DNA of 64,000 nucleotides from Rhodobacteraceae bacterium HTCC2083 (GCA_000156115.1 DS995276.1:500017-564016); one strand, 5' to 3'. Shown: positions 18,082 through 26,674, numbered from the stretch's first letter. Notes: a model not told the origin generated them from the sequence alone. A program made the numbers and translations.

Positions 18082-18134
18082 GAGGCTCAAACTATCTGCA
18101 CCCCATGCAAAGTGCCAGCACTGGTTTGTTTAAC

Positions 18135-18770
18135 TCAAGCGAATTCTGATACTTTTGGGGCGTCTGATCCGAAGGCACGCTCGAACCAGAGCTTTGAAAG
18201 TGCGGCAGAAATTCCTGCTTTTTGTGCGACACGCATACGCGCTTCATCGGTGAAAGACCAAAGTCCGACGCTAATTTTCTCGCGACCGTCACCTGTGCTG
18301 CCCAGCACCTCAGGGCTTGCCCCTATCATGCGATAGATGCGCACCATGCGCGCATCAAACACACCGACAAAATGCTTCACCCCAAAGTTCTCCATGACCT
18401 CGCCCCCAGCCAGCATTAAGGCTGCGGCTGTGCGCGGCTCTGTGTTGCGTGCAAGACAAAATCGGGTGCATTCCCAGATAAATGGATTGCGCACATCACC
18501 GCCACCAAGGATCTCAGAGAAGTGTTCATTCACCATTGTACGCCCCGTGCTGGGCAGTAACCGCATCGAGCCACCGTGCGTACCATCCGCTTTTTGATAG
18601 ATCACATAGAGAGGGTTGTGGCTGTCGTATTCATCGCGCTCATAGCCATTGTCTTCAAGCTTCACATCCCAACCAAGCCGTATTTTGAATTGATCCGCAC
18701 GGTCGAGAAACATGGTTTCTTTCAACAAGGGCGCTGTCTTAAGTTCATTTGCATACAAGTATCTGATCAT
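18135..18770 (-). CDS. luxI: Acyl-homoserine-lactone synthase (LuxI family)
   Basis: LuxI proteins join an acyl chain to S-adenosylmethionine and release an acyl-homoserine lactone signal. The 211-residue protein keeps the invariant residues: Arg, Phe and Trp in FLDRADQFKIRLGWDV, the acidic pair in DEYDSHNPLYVI, Arg in GSMRLLPSTGRTM and Glu/Arg in WECTRFCL. The acyl length cannot be read from the sequence. I chose ATG 18770 because GGAG lies seven bases upstream. It is transcribed downstream of luxR on the same strand with an 84-base gap. Confidence 0.95.
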   Translation of the reverse strand: MIRYLYANELKTAPLLKETMFLDRADQFKIRLGWDVKLEDNGYERDEYDSHNPLYVIYQKADGTHGGSMRLLPSTGRTMVNEHFSEILGGGDVRNPFIWECTRFCLARNTEPRTAAALMLAGGEVMENFGVKHFVGVFDARMVRIYRMIGASPEVLGSTGDGREKISVGLWSFTDEARMRVAQKAGISAALSKLWFERAFGSDAPKVSEFA

Positions 18771-18779
18771 TGCCGCACT

Positions 18780-18798
18780 CCACACAAATTTGATGTGG
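18780..18798. promoter_or_regulatory. Imperfect palindrome overlapping the luxI ribosome site
   Basis: CCACACAAATTTGATGTGG has CCACA/TGTGG arms round a CAAATTTG core, offset by one base. It sits 10-28 bases before the luxI start and covers the GGAG site. It might be a lux-box-like operator or an RNA structure. Confidence 0.35.
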
Positions 18799-18854
18799 CA
18801 GCTTGCGACTAATGATTTTAGGGCATGTGAACGGGCCGCGCGGTAGCTTAAATC

Positions 18855-19583
18855 TTACACAACGATCAGCCCATGGCTCATCGCGCGCGCGACAGCGTGG
18901 GTCGTATTGATTGCCCCCAATTTGAAGCGGGCAGATTCAATGTAGACCCGCAACGTGTGCTCCGAGATCTCCATCGTATCGGCTGCTTTCGCACGGTTGA
19001 AGCCCATAGCGAGAAATGTCATCGCGTCCGTTTCACGCGGCGACAGCGTTTTTAAGGCTTCGGGAACGCGGTCGGGTTCGAACTCCAACGCTTTCTGGTT
19101 GAAGAAATGCGCGAGCAGGATCAACTGGCGGCGGTGTTTATTTTTGAAGGTTTGCCAATCCTCATCAGAGCAATGATGTGACGCCGTGAACAACGCGTAT
19201 TGCCCGTTCGGCCCCCTCATCGGGATAGAGAAACCTTGATTGCCAACCCCATATTCCAACGCTTCCGCGCGAAAACCGCGCGCCGCTTTTGATGACCAAT
19301 CGAGACGTTTCCAATCAACGGGATGAAACCTTTGATAGCACCCTAAAATCACCGGATCTATGCGAAGGTATTCTTTCTCTAAATATCGTTCAACCCAACC
19401 AGGTGAATATGTGCCACACCCGTATTGGTCCCCCTGGCTATTTACCCAGTGATAGACCATATGGTCGATCTTGTAGGCCTCGCACAGCTTGACGATAGCC
19501 GTCTGTAGGTCTTCACGCCCGGAAGCGCGTTCCAACTCGGCCAGGCTGCGGTCCACGTCCACGTTGTTCAGTTTTTGAGCCAA
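18855..19583 (-). CDS. luxR: LuxR-family acyl-homoserine-lactone-responsive regulator
   Basis: A two-domain quorum-sensing regulator of 242 residues. The N-terminal autoinducer-binding domain shows the pattern DHMVYHWV, then YLRIDPVILG and FHPVDW, which supply the Tyr, Trp, Asp and Pro residues of the ligand pocket. The C-terminal LuxR helix-turn-helix runs from LSPRETDAMTFLAMG to HTLRVYIESARFKLGA. The start is taken as TTG 19583, preceded by AAAGG at good spacing; no suitable ATG exists. It lies directly upstream of luxI and presumably controls it. Confidence 0.93.
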   Translation of the reverse strand: MAQKLNNVDVDRSLAELERASGREDLQTAIVKLCEAYKIDHMVYHWVNSQGDQYGCGTYSPGWVERYLEKEYLRIDPVILGCYQRFHPVDWKRLDWSSKAARGFRAEALEYGVGNQGFSIPMRGPNGQYALFTASHHCSDEDWQTFKNKHRRQLILLAHFFNQKALEFEPDRVPEALKTLSPRETDAMTFLAMGFNRAKAADTMEISEHTLRVYIESARFKLGAINTTHAVARAMSHGLIVV

Positions 19584-19728
19584 GGATTGGCCTTTCGATC
19601 AATGCATCAAGTTCTGCGGACGCCACGCGATGTGCGCATTCAAGCTCGTTCTCCAAAGCTTTGAGGCCGTTCATAGAAGCGAAAGCTTTCAAGTCCGTTA
19701 GAACGTCAAGTATCCAAGTGTTGTTCAT
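19513..19728 (-). CDS. Small ORF upstream of and overlapping luxR
   Basis: A 71-codon frame starts at ATG 19728 after GAGAG and runs 71 bases into luxR in another frame. The first ~50 residues (MNNTWILDVLTDLKAFASMN, then GLKALENELECAHRVASAEL) look like a compact amphipathic helical protein; the last part, inside luxR, looks like out-of-frame read-through. Translation could feed into the luxR TTG start. I do not recognise a named family, and the function is unknown. The 115 or so bases above it hold two TCATTAAC repeats and an imperfect dyad that may be the luxR promoter region. Confidence 0.5.
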   Translation of the reverse strand: MNNTWILDVLTDLKAFASMNGLKALENELECAHRVASAELDALIERPILGSKTEQRGRGPQPGRVGTRFRA

Positions 19729-19880
19729 AAATGACTCTCGTTATTAGATGTTAATGAATAGTTAACTCAACCCTAACAGGAGTCGGTTAATGAGTAGTAT
19801 TCACGGAAAACAACTCCCCAGAAGTAGCGAGGGAGAGAAATGCAACCTATTGAGAATGCGTTTAACACCTCTGAAACGCG

Positions 19881-19918
19881 AAGCGCCCGCGATCAAAAAC
19901 CTGATTCGCGGGCGCTTT
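19881..19918. terminator. Hairpin terminator downstream of ccrA
   Basis: A long stem AAGCGCCCGCGA ... TCGCGGGCGCTT with a 13-base loop lies 27 bases beyond the ccrA stop. The T run is poor on both strands, so it may act bidirectionally between ccrA and the luxR leader. Confidence 0.65.
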
Positions 19919-19944
19919 GGTTTCCAAATTGGAAACAGCTAAGC

Positions 19945-21228
19945 CTATTTAGCAGAAAGAGCGTCTTCAAAAGTACGCAGACCCGTCTTCGGCGCTTGCA
20001 CGAGTACCGACATATTGCCCGGCTTATGTTCATTGCGCAGCATTTTCATGTGAGCTTCGCGAAGATCGTTCCATTCGAACACTTCGGACATGCATGGATC
20101 AAGACGACGCTCCAGCATCAACTGGTTCGCAGCAGAGGCCTGCTTGAGGTGTGCAAAGTGGCTGCCCTGAAGACGCTTCTGGTGCATCCACATATAGCGC
20201 ACGTCAAACGTCAGGTTAAAACCGGATGTGCCCGCACAGATGACAACCATGCCACCCTTCTTCACCACAAACGTGGAAACAGGGAAGGTTGCTTCGCCCG
20301 GGTGTTCGAACACCATGTCGACGTTGTTGCCTTTACCTGTGATGTCCCAGATCGCCTTGCCAAATTTGCGCGCTTCTTTGAACCAATCTGCATATTCGGG
20401 CGTATTCACCGTTGGCAGTTGACCCCAGCAGTTGAAATCCTTGCGGTTCAACACGCCTTTGGCGCCCAAACCCATAACAAAGTCGCGCTTGGATTCATCA
20501 GAGATCACGCCAATCGCATTTGCGCCAGCCGTATTGATCAACTGGATCGCATAGGATCCAAGACCGCCAGATGCGCCCCAAACAAGAACGTTTTGACCCG
20601 GTTTCAAATCATGCGGTTCATGCCCAAATAGCATCCGGTACGCGGTCGCGAGAGTGAGCGTATAGCACGCCGCCTCTTCCCAAGTCAGATGCTTAGGACG
20701 GTGCATTAGTTGCTGCGCCTGCACGTTGGTGAACTGCGCGAACGAGCCGTCAGGCGTTTCGTAACCCCAGATACGCTGGCTTGGCGAATACATCGGGTCG
20801 CCGCCATTGCAATGCTCATCATCACCATCGTCTTGGTTGCAGTGAACGACGACTTCATCGCCAACTTTCCAGCGCTTCACTTTGTCACCAACCGCCCAAA
20901 CGATGCCAGACGCATCAGAACCCGCAATATGGAAGGGTTTACCGTGACCATCAAACGGTGAAATCGGCTGACCCAAAGAAGCCCAGACACCATTATAATT
21001 CACGCCTGCGGCCATCACGAGAACAAGCACTTCATGGCTATCGAGCACTGGAACGTCGACCACTTCCTGCTGCATCGCTGTATCAGGCTCGCCATGGCGT
21101 TCGCGGCGGATCGCCCATGTATACATTTTCTTCGGGACATATCCGAGCGGGGGCATTTCGCCCATTTCATACAGGTCCTTCTCCGGCGCATCATACGCCA
21201 CAATCCCAGTCTCTGTGTCTAAAGCCAT
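19945..21228 (-). CDS. ccrA: Crotonyl-CoA carboxylase/reductase
   Basis: This enzyme reductively carboxylates crotonyl-CoA with CO2 and NADPH to (2S)-ethylmalonyl-CoA, the key step of the ethylmalonyl-CoA pathway of acetate assimilation. At 427 residues it is a zinc-free MDR-fold enzyme with the NADPH loop LVWGASGGLGSYAIQL near residue 220. Conserved carboxylase features include GVNYNGVWASLG, RIWGYETPDGSFAQF and MVFEHPGEATFP, where Asn, Phe-Glu and His residues hold CO2. A strong GAGGAGGG site precedes the ATG. It is followed by a hairpin terminator and stands alone, with ecm nearby on the other strand. Confidence 0.97.
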   Translation of the reverse strand: MALDTETGIVAYDAPEKDLYEMGEMPPLGYVPKKMYTWAIRRERHGEPDTAMQQEVVDVPVLDSHEVLVLVMAAGVNYNGVWASLGQPISPFDGHGKPFHIAGSDASGIVWAVGDKVKRWKVGDEVVVHCNQDDGDDEHCNGGDPMYSPSQRIWGYETPDGSFAQFTNVQAQQLMHRPKHLTWEEAACYTLTLATAYRMLFGHEPHDLKPGQNVLVWGASGGLGSYAIQLINTAGANAIGVISDESKRDFVMGLGAKGVLNRKDFNCWGQLPTVNTPEYADWFKEARKFGKAIWDITGKGNNVDMVFEHPGEATFPVSTFVVKKGGMVVICAGTSGFNLTFDVRYMWMHQKRLQGSHFAHLKQASAANQLMLERRLDPCMSEVFEWNDLREAHMKMLRNEHKPGNMSVLVQAPKTGLRTFEDALSAK

Positions 21229-21343
21229 GGTGCCCTCCTCAATACAGTGCTGTGGCGCAGAATCGCCGTGTCATATTCTGGGGTAGAGAGGTTCACGCAA
21301 CAATGCAACTCAAGAAAGTCAATTTGCGTAACTTTATAACCCA

Positions 21344-21371
21344 GCAACCGCAGCATTGATGCTGCGGTTGC
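21344..21371 (-). terminator. Hairpin terminator of the PlsB-like acyltransferase gene
   Basis: A perfect 12-bp stem GCAACCGCAGCA / TGCTGCGGTTGC with a four-base loop begins four bases past the acyltransferase stop. The following T run is weak. It also insulates the ccrA promoter region (21229-21340). Confidence 0.7.
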
Positions 21372-21374
21372 ACG

Positions 21375-22730
21375 CTACCGTTTCAAGTGCGCAATAGAGT
21401 TGGCATAATAGCGCAACGCAAAACGCTGCTTCTCATCAACGACAATCATATCGCCTTCTGTTTGTAAAATGCGGCGTTCACTCAGGTGCTTGAGCGCAAT
21501 TTCAGCAGCATAACTAATCTCACCACGCGGCATATGAATGTGCGCGCTTTTCAACTTGCTCAGCTCAGCATCCAGAAGCGCGGGCAATTCATCGCATTTC
21601 ACGCTTTCGCGGTCGCACATCACGGAGGCAAGCAAAGGTACAGGGACGACAGGGACAATATCCGCGATCCTTTGCATTAGTTCTGTCGCCAATTGCTCCG
21701 CATCAGGCGCGCCGTGGGTCTGCACATGAGCGCTAAGCGAAACAGCGGGACCGAAACTGACCGCGGCATATCCGAAACGATGAAAGCGTCCGCTAATGCG
21801 CAGCCAAAACTGTTTAACAAAAAAACCGGTCACAACACTAATGCGCGCACGAAACCGGCGCGTGCCTGCCACATCCGCAGCCATCAGAATGCGATCTTCT
21901 AGCACCCTGTCATAGTTCAAAGCGACTGGGACGAATAAAACATCGCGGTCGCCATTGGTGTAACCATCGGTGATATATTTGAGCAGGCCCAGTTTCGGCG
22001 GTGCTAATTTCCCATCGAGTGATAGCCCACCCTCAGGAAACATCGCTTGCGTGACCCCGGCTTGCGTTGCCAGACGCACATATCGCGCCAAAACCCGTCG
22101 ATAGAGATCCCCGCGTGATTTGCGGCGGATAAAGTAGGCACCCATCGCCTTGATTAAACGGCTCAGCGGCCAAACCCGCGCCCATTCCCCAACGGCGTAA
22201 GCAAGCGCGGAGCGTTCAGCCGCCAAATAAGTGACCAAAACATAATCCATGTTGGAGCGGTGGTTCATCACAAAAACAATCGTCGCGTCTTTGTCCAGCG
22301 CGCTTAGCCCCGCACCATCATGATAGCCCAAGCGCACACGATAAAGCGCATTGCTCATCCCGCGCGCAATTCGGATCGCGATACCGAAATAGGCAGTTGC
22401 ACTGAACGAGGGGACAATTTCGCGGGCATATTTGCGCGCTTGCTCGAACGCTACGTTTTCAGGGACGCTGTTGCGTTTTGCGTGATCCGCGATCGCTTGG
22501 CTCACCTCAGGATCATAGATCAGGCGTTGGATCATGTCGTAACGCCGCGCCAATTTGAATGGTTCAATCGGGCGTTCTAGACGTTCGTTCACACGCTTTA
22601 CGACGCGCTCCATCCGGCGGCGAAAGAACCAGCGCACAGACGGGAACAGAAAATGGGATGCAAAGGTAACCACCGCAAAAAGCAGGATCAAAATAAAGAG
22701 CCAAATCGGCAGTTCAACAGTTTGCATCAT
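21375..22730 (-). CDS. PlsB-like glycerol-3-phosphate/lysophosphatidate acyltransferase
   Basis: A 451-residue membrane-anchored acyltransferase. A hydrophobic N-terminal helix (LPIWLFILILLFAVVTFA) is followed by a basic segment, then motif I NHRSNMD (HxxxxD) near residue 157 and motif III FPEGG near residue 240. It likely transfers acyl groups to glycerol-3-phosphate or its lyso form in phospholipid synthesis at the inner membrane. I chose ATG 22730, although ATG 22727 is equally possible. It is divergent from a GNAT gene across a 71-base gap. Confidence 0.85.
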   Translation of the reverse strand: MMQTVELPIWLFILILLFAVVTFASHFLFPSVRWFFRRRMERVVKRVNERLERPIEPFKLARRYDMIQRLIYDPEVSQAIADHAKRNSVPENVAFEQARKYAREIVPSFSATAYFGIAIRIARGMSNALYRVRLGYHDGAGLSALDKDATIVFVMNHRSNMDYVLVTYLAAERSALAYAVGEWARVWPLSRLIKAMGAYFIRRKSRGDLYRRVLARYVRLATQAGVTQAMFPEGGLSLDGKLAPPKLGLLKYITDGYTNGDRDVLFVPVALNYDRVLEDRILMAADVAGTRRFRARISVVTGFFVKQFWLRISGRFHRFGYAAVSFGPAVSLSAHVQTHGAPDAEQLATELMQRIADIVPVVPVPLLASVMCDRESVKCDELPALLDAELSKLKSAHIHMPRGEISYAAEIALKHLSERRILQTEGDMIVVDEKQRFALRYYANSIAHLKR

Positions 22731-22737
22731 CTGCGGA

Positions 22738-22752
22738 CCCTTGCAGCAAGGG
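22738..22752 (-). promoter_or_regulatory. Small hairpin over the acyltransferase ribosome site
   Basis: CCCTTG-CTG-CAAGGG on the coding strand folds a six-pair stem that includes the AAGGG ribosome site eight bases before ATG 22730, so initiation may be dampened. Confidence 0.35.
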
Positions 22753-22801
22753 CCCCGAGGGTAAATATGTTTCTTATCAGCATGCAAAGGATATCTCAAA
22801 A

Positions 22802-23401
22802 ATGTCGAGCTTTCGCATCACTCAAGGGTTCACAGAGGCCGAGCGCTCCATCGTCGCAGCACTGTTTTGGGAAGCCTTTGGTGCAAAGCTCTCTGTTGGT
22901 CTCGGCCCCGAGGCAAAAGCGCTGAAGTTTCTAGCGCGCGTTGCTGACCCACAATTTGCGCCTTGCGCGCGTGATGCCAACGGGACCCTATTGGGCTTCG
23001 CGGGCTTCAAAACAAGCGAAGGCGCGTTGATCGGAGATGGGTTTGGCAACCTGCGCGCGGTGTTCGGTACACTGGGTGCCATATGTCGCGCTGCATTGCT
23101 GTCATTGCTGGAACGCTATTTGAAAAACGAAACCCTGTTGATGGATGGCATCTTCGTCACACAGAATGCGCGTGGTATGGGGTTTGGCAGCGCATTGCTG
23201 CAAGCAATCGAGGCCGAAGCAAACCAAAAAAACTGTCGCGACGTGCGTCTCGATGTGATCGACAACAATCCTCGTGCACACGAATTGTGTGAGCGCGAAG
23301 GCTTTGTCGCTGGCAAAGTACAGATGCTTGGTCCTCTCAAACATTTCTTCGGGTTTTCAAGTGCCACTGAAATGCGCTTTACGCTGCACTCGCATTCTTG
23401 A
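22802..23401 (+). CDS. GNAT-family N-acetyltransferase
   Basis: A 199-residue protein with the GNAT fold. The acetyl-CoA loop QNARGMGFGSALLQAIEAEA is near residue 120, preceded by the strand LLMDGIFV and followed by DVIDNNPRAHELCEREGF, the usual C-terminal pattern. The acceptor substrate is unknown. It is divergent from the acyltransferase, and its stop is followed by a GC-rich element and the ecm promoter. Confidence 0.85.
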   Translation: MSSFRITQGFTEAERSIVAALFWEAFGAKLSVGLGPEAKALKFLARVADPQFAPCARDANGTLLGFAGFKTSEGALIGDGFGNLRAVFGTLGAICRAALLSLLERYLKNETLLMDGIFVTQNARGMGFGSALLQAIEAEANQKNCRDVRLDVIDNNPRAHELCEREGFVAGKVQMLGPLKHFFGFSSATEMRFTLHSHS

Positions 23402-23421
23402 AAATGCCGCAACGCGGCGAA

Positions 23422-23451
23422 TTGACAGTTGCGTAAAATTCCACATATACA
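23422..23451 (+). promoter_or_regulatory. Strong sigma-70 promoter of ecm
   Basis: A perfect TTGACA at 23422-23427 is followed after 18 bases by TATACA at 23446-23451. The start codon lies 46 bases further. A GCCGCAACGCGGC element (23406-23418) sits just upstream of the -35 box, where an activator could bind. Confidence 0.7.
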
Positions 23452-23497
23452 TTTCCAAACGCAATAAAATTACTCAAGTGATTCAAGAAGGCTCGCC

Positions 23498-25477
23498 ATG
23501 ACTGATACACAAACTGCCGTTAAAAAAGATCGCCCTTGGCTCATTCGGACCTATGCGGGCCACTCAACAGCGAAAGCGTCCAACGCGTTATACCGTGGGA
23601 ACTTGGCAAAAGGTCAAACCGGTCTGTCCGTCGCTTTCGATCTTCCAACGCAAACAGGCTATGACAGCGATCATGTGCTCGCTCGCGGTGAAGTTGGCAA
23701 AGTTGGCGTGCCCGTGTGCCACCTCGGCGATATGCGCACGTTGTTCGATCAAATTCCGCTTGAGGACATGAACACATCAATGACGATCAACGCGACCGCC
23801 CCTTGGTTGCTTGCTCTGTATGTGGCCGCTGCAGAAGAGCAAGGTGCGGATGTATCCGAACTGCAAGGCACCGTGCAGAACGATTTGATCAAAGAATACC
23901 TGTCGCGCGGTACATATATTTGCCCGCCAAAACCCAGCCTTAAGATGATCGCGGATGTGGCAGAATATTGCTACACGAACATCCCCAAATGGAACCCGAT
24001 GAACGTTTGTTCCTATCACTTGCAAGAGGCAGGCGCGACGCCAGAGCAAGAGCTGGCCTTCGCCTTAGCAACCGCTACAGCCGTTCTCGATGAACTCCGC
24101 CCGCGCGTTCCTGCCGAAGACTTCCCAACCCTTGTTGGGCGTATCTCTTTCTTTGTGAATGCGGGCATTCGGTTTATCACTGAGATGTGCAAAATGCGCG
24201 CGTTCGTAGATCTATGGGATGAAATTTGTCTAGAGCGTTATGGCGTTCAGGACCCAAAGATGCGCCGCTTTCGGTACGGTGTTCAGGTCAACTCGCTTGG
24301 TTTGACCGAGCAGCAACCAGAGAACAACGTCTACCGGATCCTCTTGGAAATGCTGGCAGTGACCTTGTCCAAAAATGCCCGCGCCCGCGCCGTGCAACTC
24401 CCTGCATGGAACGAAGCACTTGGCTTGCCGCGTCCTTGGGATCAGCAATGGTCGATGCGCATGCAACAAATCCTTGCCTATGAAACGGACTTGTTGGAAT
24501 TCGATGATCTGTTTGACCAAAACCCTGCCGTGGATCGCAAAGTTGAAGAGCTTAAGTCAGGCGCGCGTGCGGAGCTTGCGAACCTTAGTTCCATGGGCGG
24601 AGCCATTGATGCGATTGATTACATGAAGTCGCGTCTGGTGGACTCCAACGCAGATCGCCTCAACAAGATCGAGCGCAATGAAACCATCGTCGTGGGCGTG
24701 AACAAATGGCAGCAGGGTGAGCAATCACCATTGCAAACAGAAGATGGCGGCATCATGGTCGTGGATCCCGCGGTGGAAGACGAGCAAATTGCGCGTCTAA
24801 ACGATTGGAAAGCCAGTCGCGATGCCCAAGCTGTGCAAACTGCGCTCTCAGACTTACGCGAGGCATCAAGCAAGGGCGAAAACGTAATGCCTGCCTCCAT
24901 CCAAGCTGCGAAAGCTGGCGTCACCACTGGCGAATGGGCCGCCGAAATGCGCAAAGTCCACGGTGAATACCGCGGCCCGACAGGCGTCTCCGCATCCGTG
25001 TCGAATAAGACAGAAGGCCTCGACGATATCCGTGAGGCTGTGAACGTGGTCAGCGATAAACTTGGTCGTCGCCTTAAGTTCCTTGTGGGAAAACCGGGTC
25101 TTGATGGGCACTCCAATGGGTCCGAGCAGATTGCGTTCCGTGCACGCGACTGCGGTATGGATATCGAATACGATGGTATTCGTTTGACGCCTGAAGAGCT
25201 TGTCTCCTCAGCGATTGAGACCAAAGCACATGTGGTCGGGCTATCGATCCTTTCTGGCAGTCACATCCCATTGGTCGAAGACCTGATGAAACGCATGAGC
25301 GATGCGGGGCTTGGCGACACCCCCGTAATCGTTGGTGGCATCATCCCAGATGATGACGCTGAGCGTTTGCGCGCGATGGGTGTTGCACGGGTCTATACGC
25401 CCAAAGATTTCGAATTGAATGCGATCATGAAAGATATCGTCACGCTTGCTGAACCCAATGCAATTGCGGCTCAGTGA
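23498..25477 (+). CDS. ecm: Ethylmalonyl-CoA mutase
   Basis: A B12-dependent acyl-CoA mutase that converts (2R)-ethylmalonyl-CoA to (2S)-methylsuccinyl-CoA, the carbon-skeleton step that follows crotonyl-CoA carboxylase/reductase in the EMC pathway. At 659 residues it has the TIM-barrel mutase domain (FDLPTQTGYDSDH near residue 46, MTINATAPWLLALYVAAAEE near residue 91) and a C-terminal cobalamin-binding domain (GKPGLDGHSNGSEQIA near residue 530, with the DxHxxG histidine; GLSILSGSH). The single-polypeptide form and short N-terminus fit Ecm rather than methylmalonyl-CoA mutase, and the location beside ccrA agrees. Confidence 0.95.
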   Translation: MTDTQTAVKKDRPWLIRTYAGHSTAKASNALYRGNLAKGQTGLSVAFDLPTQTGYDSDHVLARGEVGKVGVPVCHLGDMRTLFDQIPLEDMNTSMTINATAPWLLALYVAAAEEQGADVSELQGTVQNDLIKEYLSRGTYICPPKPSLKMIADVAEYCYTNIPKWNPMNVCSYHLQEAGATPEQELAFALATATAVLDELRPRVPAEDFPTLVGRISFFVNAGIRFITEMCKMRAFVDLWDEICLERYGVQDPKMRRFRYGVQVNSLGLTEQQPENNVYRILLEMLAVTLSKNARARAVQLPAWNEALGLPRPWDQQWSMRMQQILAYETDLLEFDDLFDQNPAVDRKVEELKSGARAELANLSSMGGAIDAIDYMKSRLVDSNADRLNKIERNETIVVGVNKWQQGEQSPLQTEDGGIMVVDPAVEDEQIARLNDWKASRDAQAVQTALSDLREASSKGENVMPASIQAAKAGVTTGEWAAEMRKVHGEYRGPTGVSASVSNKTEGLDDIREAVNVVSDKLGRRLKFLVGKPGLDGHSNGSEQIAFRARDCGMDIEYDGIRLTPEELVSSAIETKAHVVGLSILSGSHIPLVEDLMKRMSDAGLGDTPVIVGGIIPDDDAERLRAMGVARVYTPKDFELNAIMKDIVTLAEPNAIAAQ

Positions 25478-25513
25478 TTGACCCTGCCGCGAGGCGGTTC
25501 TACCGTCCAGCGC

Positions 25514-25960
25514 ATGACAAACACTCTCAACATCCGCCCGCTTAAGCAAAGCGACGAAGCAGATTGGCACCGTCTTTGGTTCGCATATCTCGAATTTTAT
25601 GAAAGCAGCGTTCCCGAAGAGGTCTATGCGACCACATTCGAGCGTCTAATTGACCCTGCAAACACCGCGCAATGCGCCGCTTTGGCGTTTAGCGATGACA
25701 AGCCTGTCGGCCTCGTCCATTGGATTTATCATCCGCACAACTGGAAGATCGAAGACGTCATCTACCTGCAAGATCTCTACACCGATCCATCTGTGCGCGG
25801 CAAAGGCATCGGGCGAGCTTTGATCGAACATGTTTACGATGTGGCCGATCAAGGCGAGACGCCGACGGTCTATTGGATGACGCAAGAATTCAACGCAACA
25901 GCGCGCCAACTTTATGACCGCATCGCAAGCAAAACCGAATTCGTACAATACAAACGTTAG
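25514..25960 (+). CDS. GNAT-family N-acetyltransferase
   Basis: A compact 148-residue GNAT with the acetyl-CoA site YTDPSVRGKGIGRALIEHV near residue 95 and the C-terminal RQLYDRIASKTEFVQYKR. I start at ATG 25514, 36 bases after the ecm stop, rather than at an in-frame TTG abutting that stop. The substrate is unknown. It lies between ecm and deoD and is probably carried on the same transcript. Confidence 0.82.
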   Translation: MTNTLNIRPLKQSDEADWHRLWFAYLEFYESSVPEEVYATTFERLIDPANTAQCAALAFSDDKPVGLVHWIYHPHNWKIEDVIYLQDLYTDPSVRGKGIGRALIEHVYDVADQGETPTVYWMTQEFNATARQLYDRIASKTEFVQYKR

Positions 25961-25969
25961 GACTCGCCC

Positions 25970-26674
25970 ATGACCATTCACATCGGTGCCGACAAAGGCC
26001 AAATCGCTGAAACCGTCCTTATGCCCGGTGATCCCTACCGCGCGAAATGGGCGGCTGAGACATTTCTTGAGGGCGCAGAGCTTGTAAACGAAGTGCGCGG
26101 AATGCTGGGTTTTACGGGCACTTGGAAAGGCAACCGCGTGACGATCCAAGGCAGCGGAATGGGCATGCCATCACTGTCGATCTATGCCAATGAATTGTTG
26201 AAAGATTATGGTGCAAAGACCTTGATCCGCATCGGGTCTTGCGGAGCGATGCAGCCTTATGTCGGCATCCGAGACGTGATCATCGCGATGACCTCTTCGA
26301 CGCTCTCCACACCTTCGCTAGGGTTTTTCAAAGAGCTAAACTACGCGCCCTGCGCCCACTGGGGATTGTTGAGCGCGGCTGTGAGTGCGGCAGAAGCAAA
26401 GGGCACCAAGACGCATGTTGGCGGCATCTATTCAGCAGATGTTTTCTATGATGAGCGCCCTGATCTGAATGAGCAGATGACCCGACATGGCATCCTTGGT
26501 GTGGAGATGGAAGCGGCAGAACTTTACACGCTTGCCGCCCGCTATGACGCGCGCGCCTTGGCAGTGCTGACCGTGTCGGATCACTTGATCACTGGTGACG
26601 CTTTGCCCTCTGACGACCGCGAAAGCAGTTTTGGCGAAATGGTAGAAATCGCTTTGGAAGCGGCTTTTGCCTAA
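25970..26674 (+). CDS. deoD: Purine nucleoside phosphorylase DeoD
   Basis: DeoD cleaves purine (deoxy)ribonucleosides with phosphate to a free base and ribose-1-phosphate. The 234-residue protein matches the hexameric bacterial class: [10 protein letters not shown] for phosphate binding, IGSCGAM near residue 89, [10 protein letters not shown] near residue 178 (the EME ribose site) and TVSDHL near residue 203 with the catalytic aspartate. It may use nucleosides delivered by the BMP-type importer at 9.7-14.8 kb. Its TAA shares bases with the stop of the convergent DUF1989 gene (CTAA). Confidence 0.96.
   Translation: MTIHIGADKGQIAETVLMPGDPYRAKWAAETFLEGAELVNEVRGMLGFTGTWKGNRVTIQGSGMGMPSLSIYANELLKDYGAKTLIRIGSCGAMQPYVGIRDVIIAMTSSTLSTPSLGFFKELNYAPCAHWGLLSAAVSAAEAKGTKTHVGGIYSADVFYDERPDLNEQMTRHGILGVEMEAAELYTLAARYDARALAVLTVSDHLITGDALPSDDRESSFGEMVEIALEAAFA

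Noticed and set aside
19840-20631. Plus-strand frame beginning after GAGGGAG near the ccrA end
   Set aside because: It has a good-looking ribosome site, but it passes through the ccrA terminator stem and then runs antisense to ccrA without any domain.
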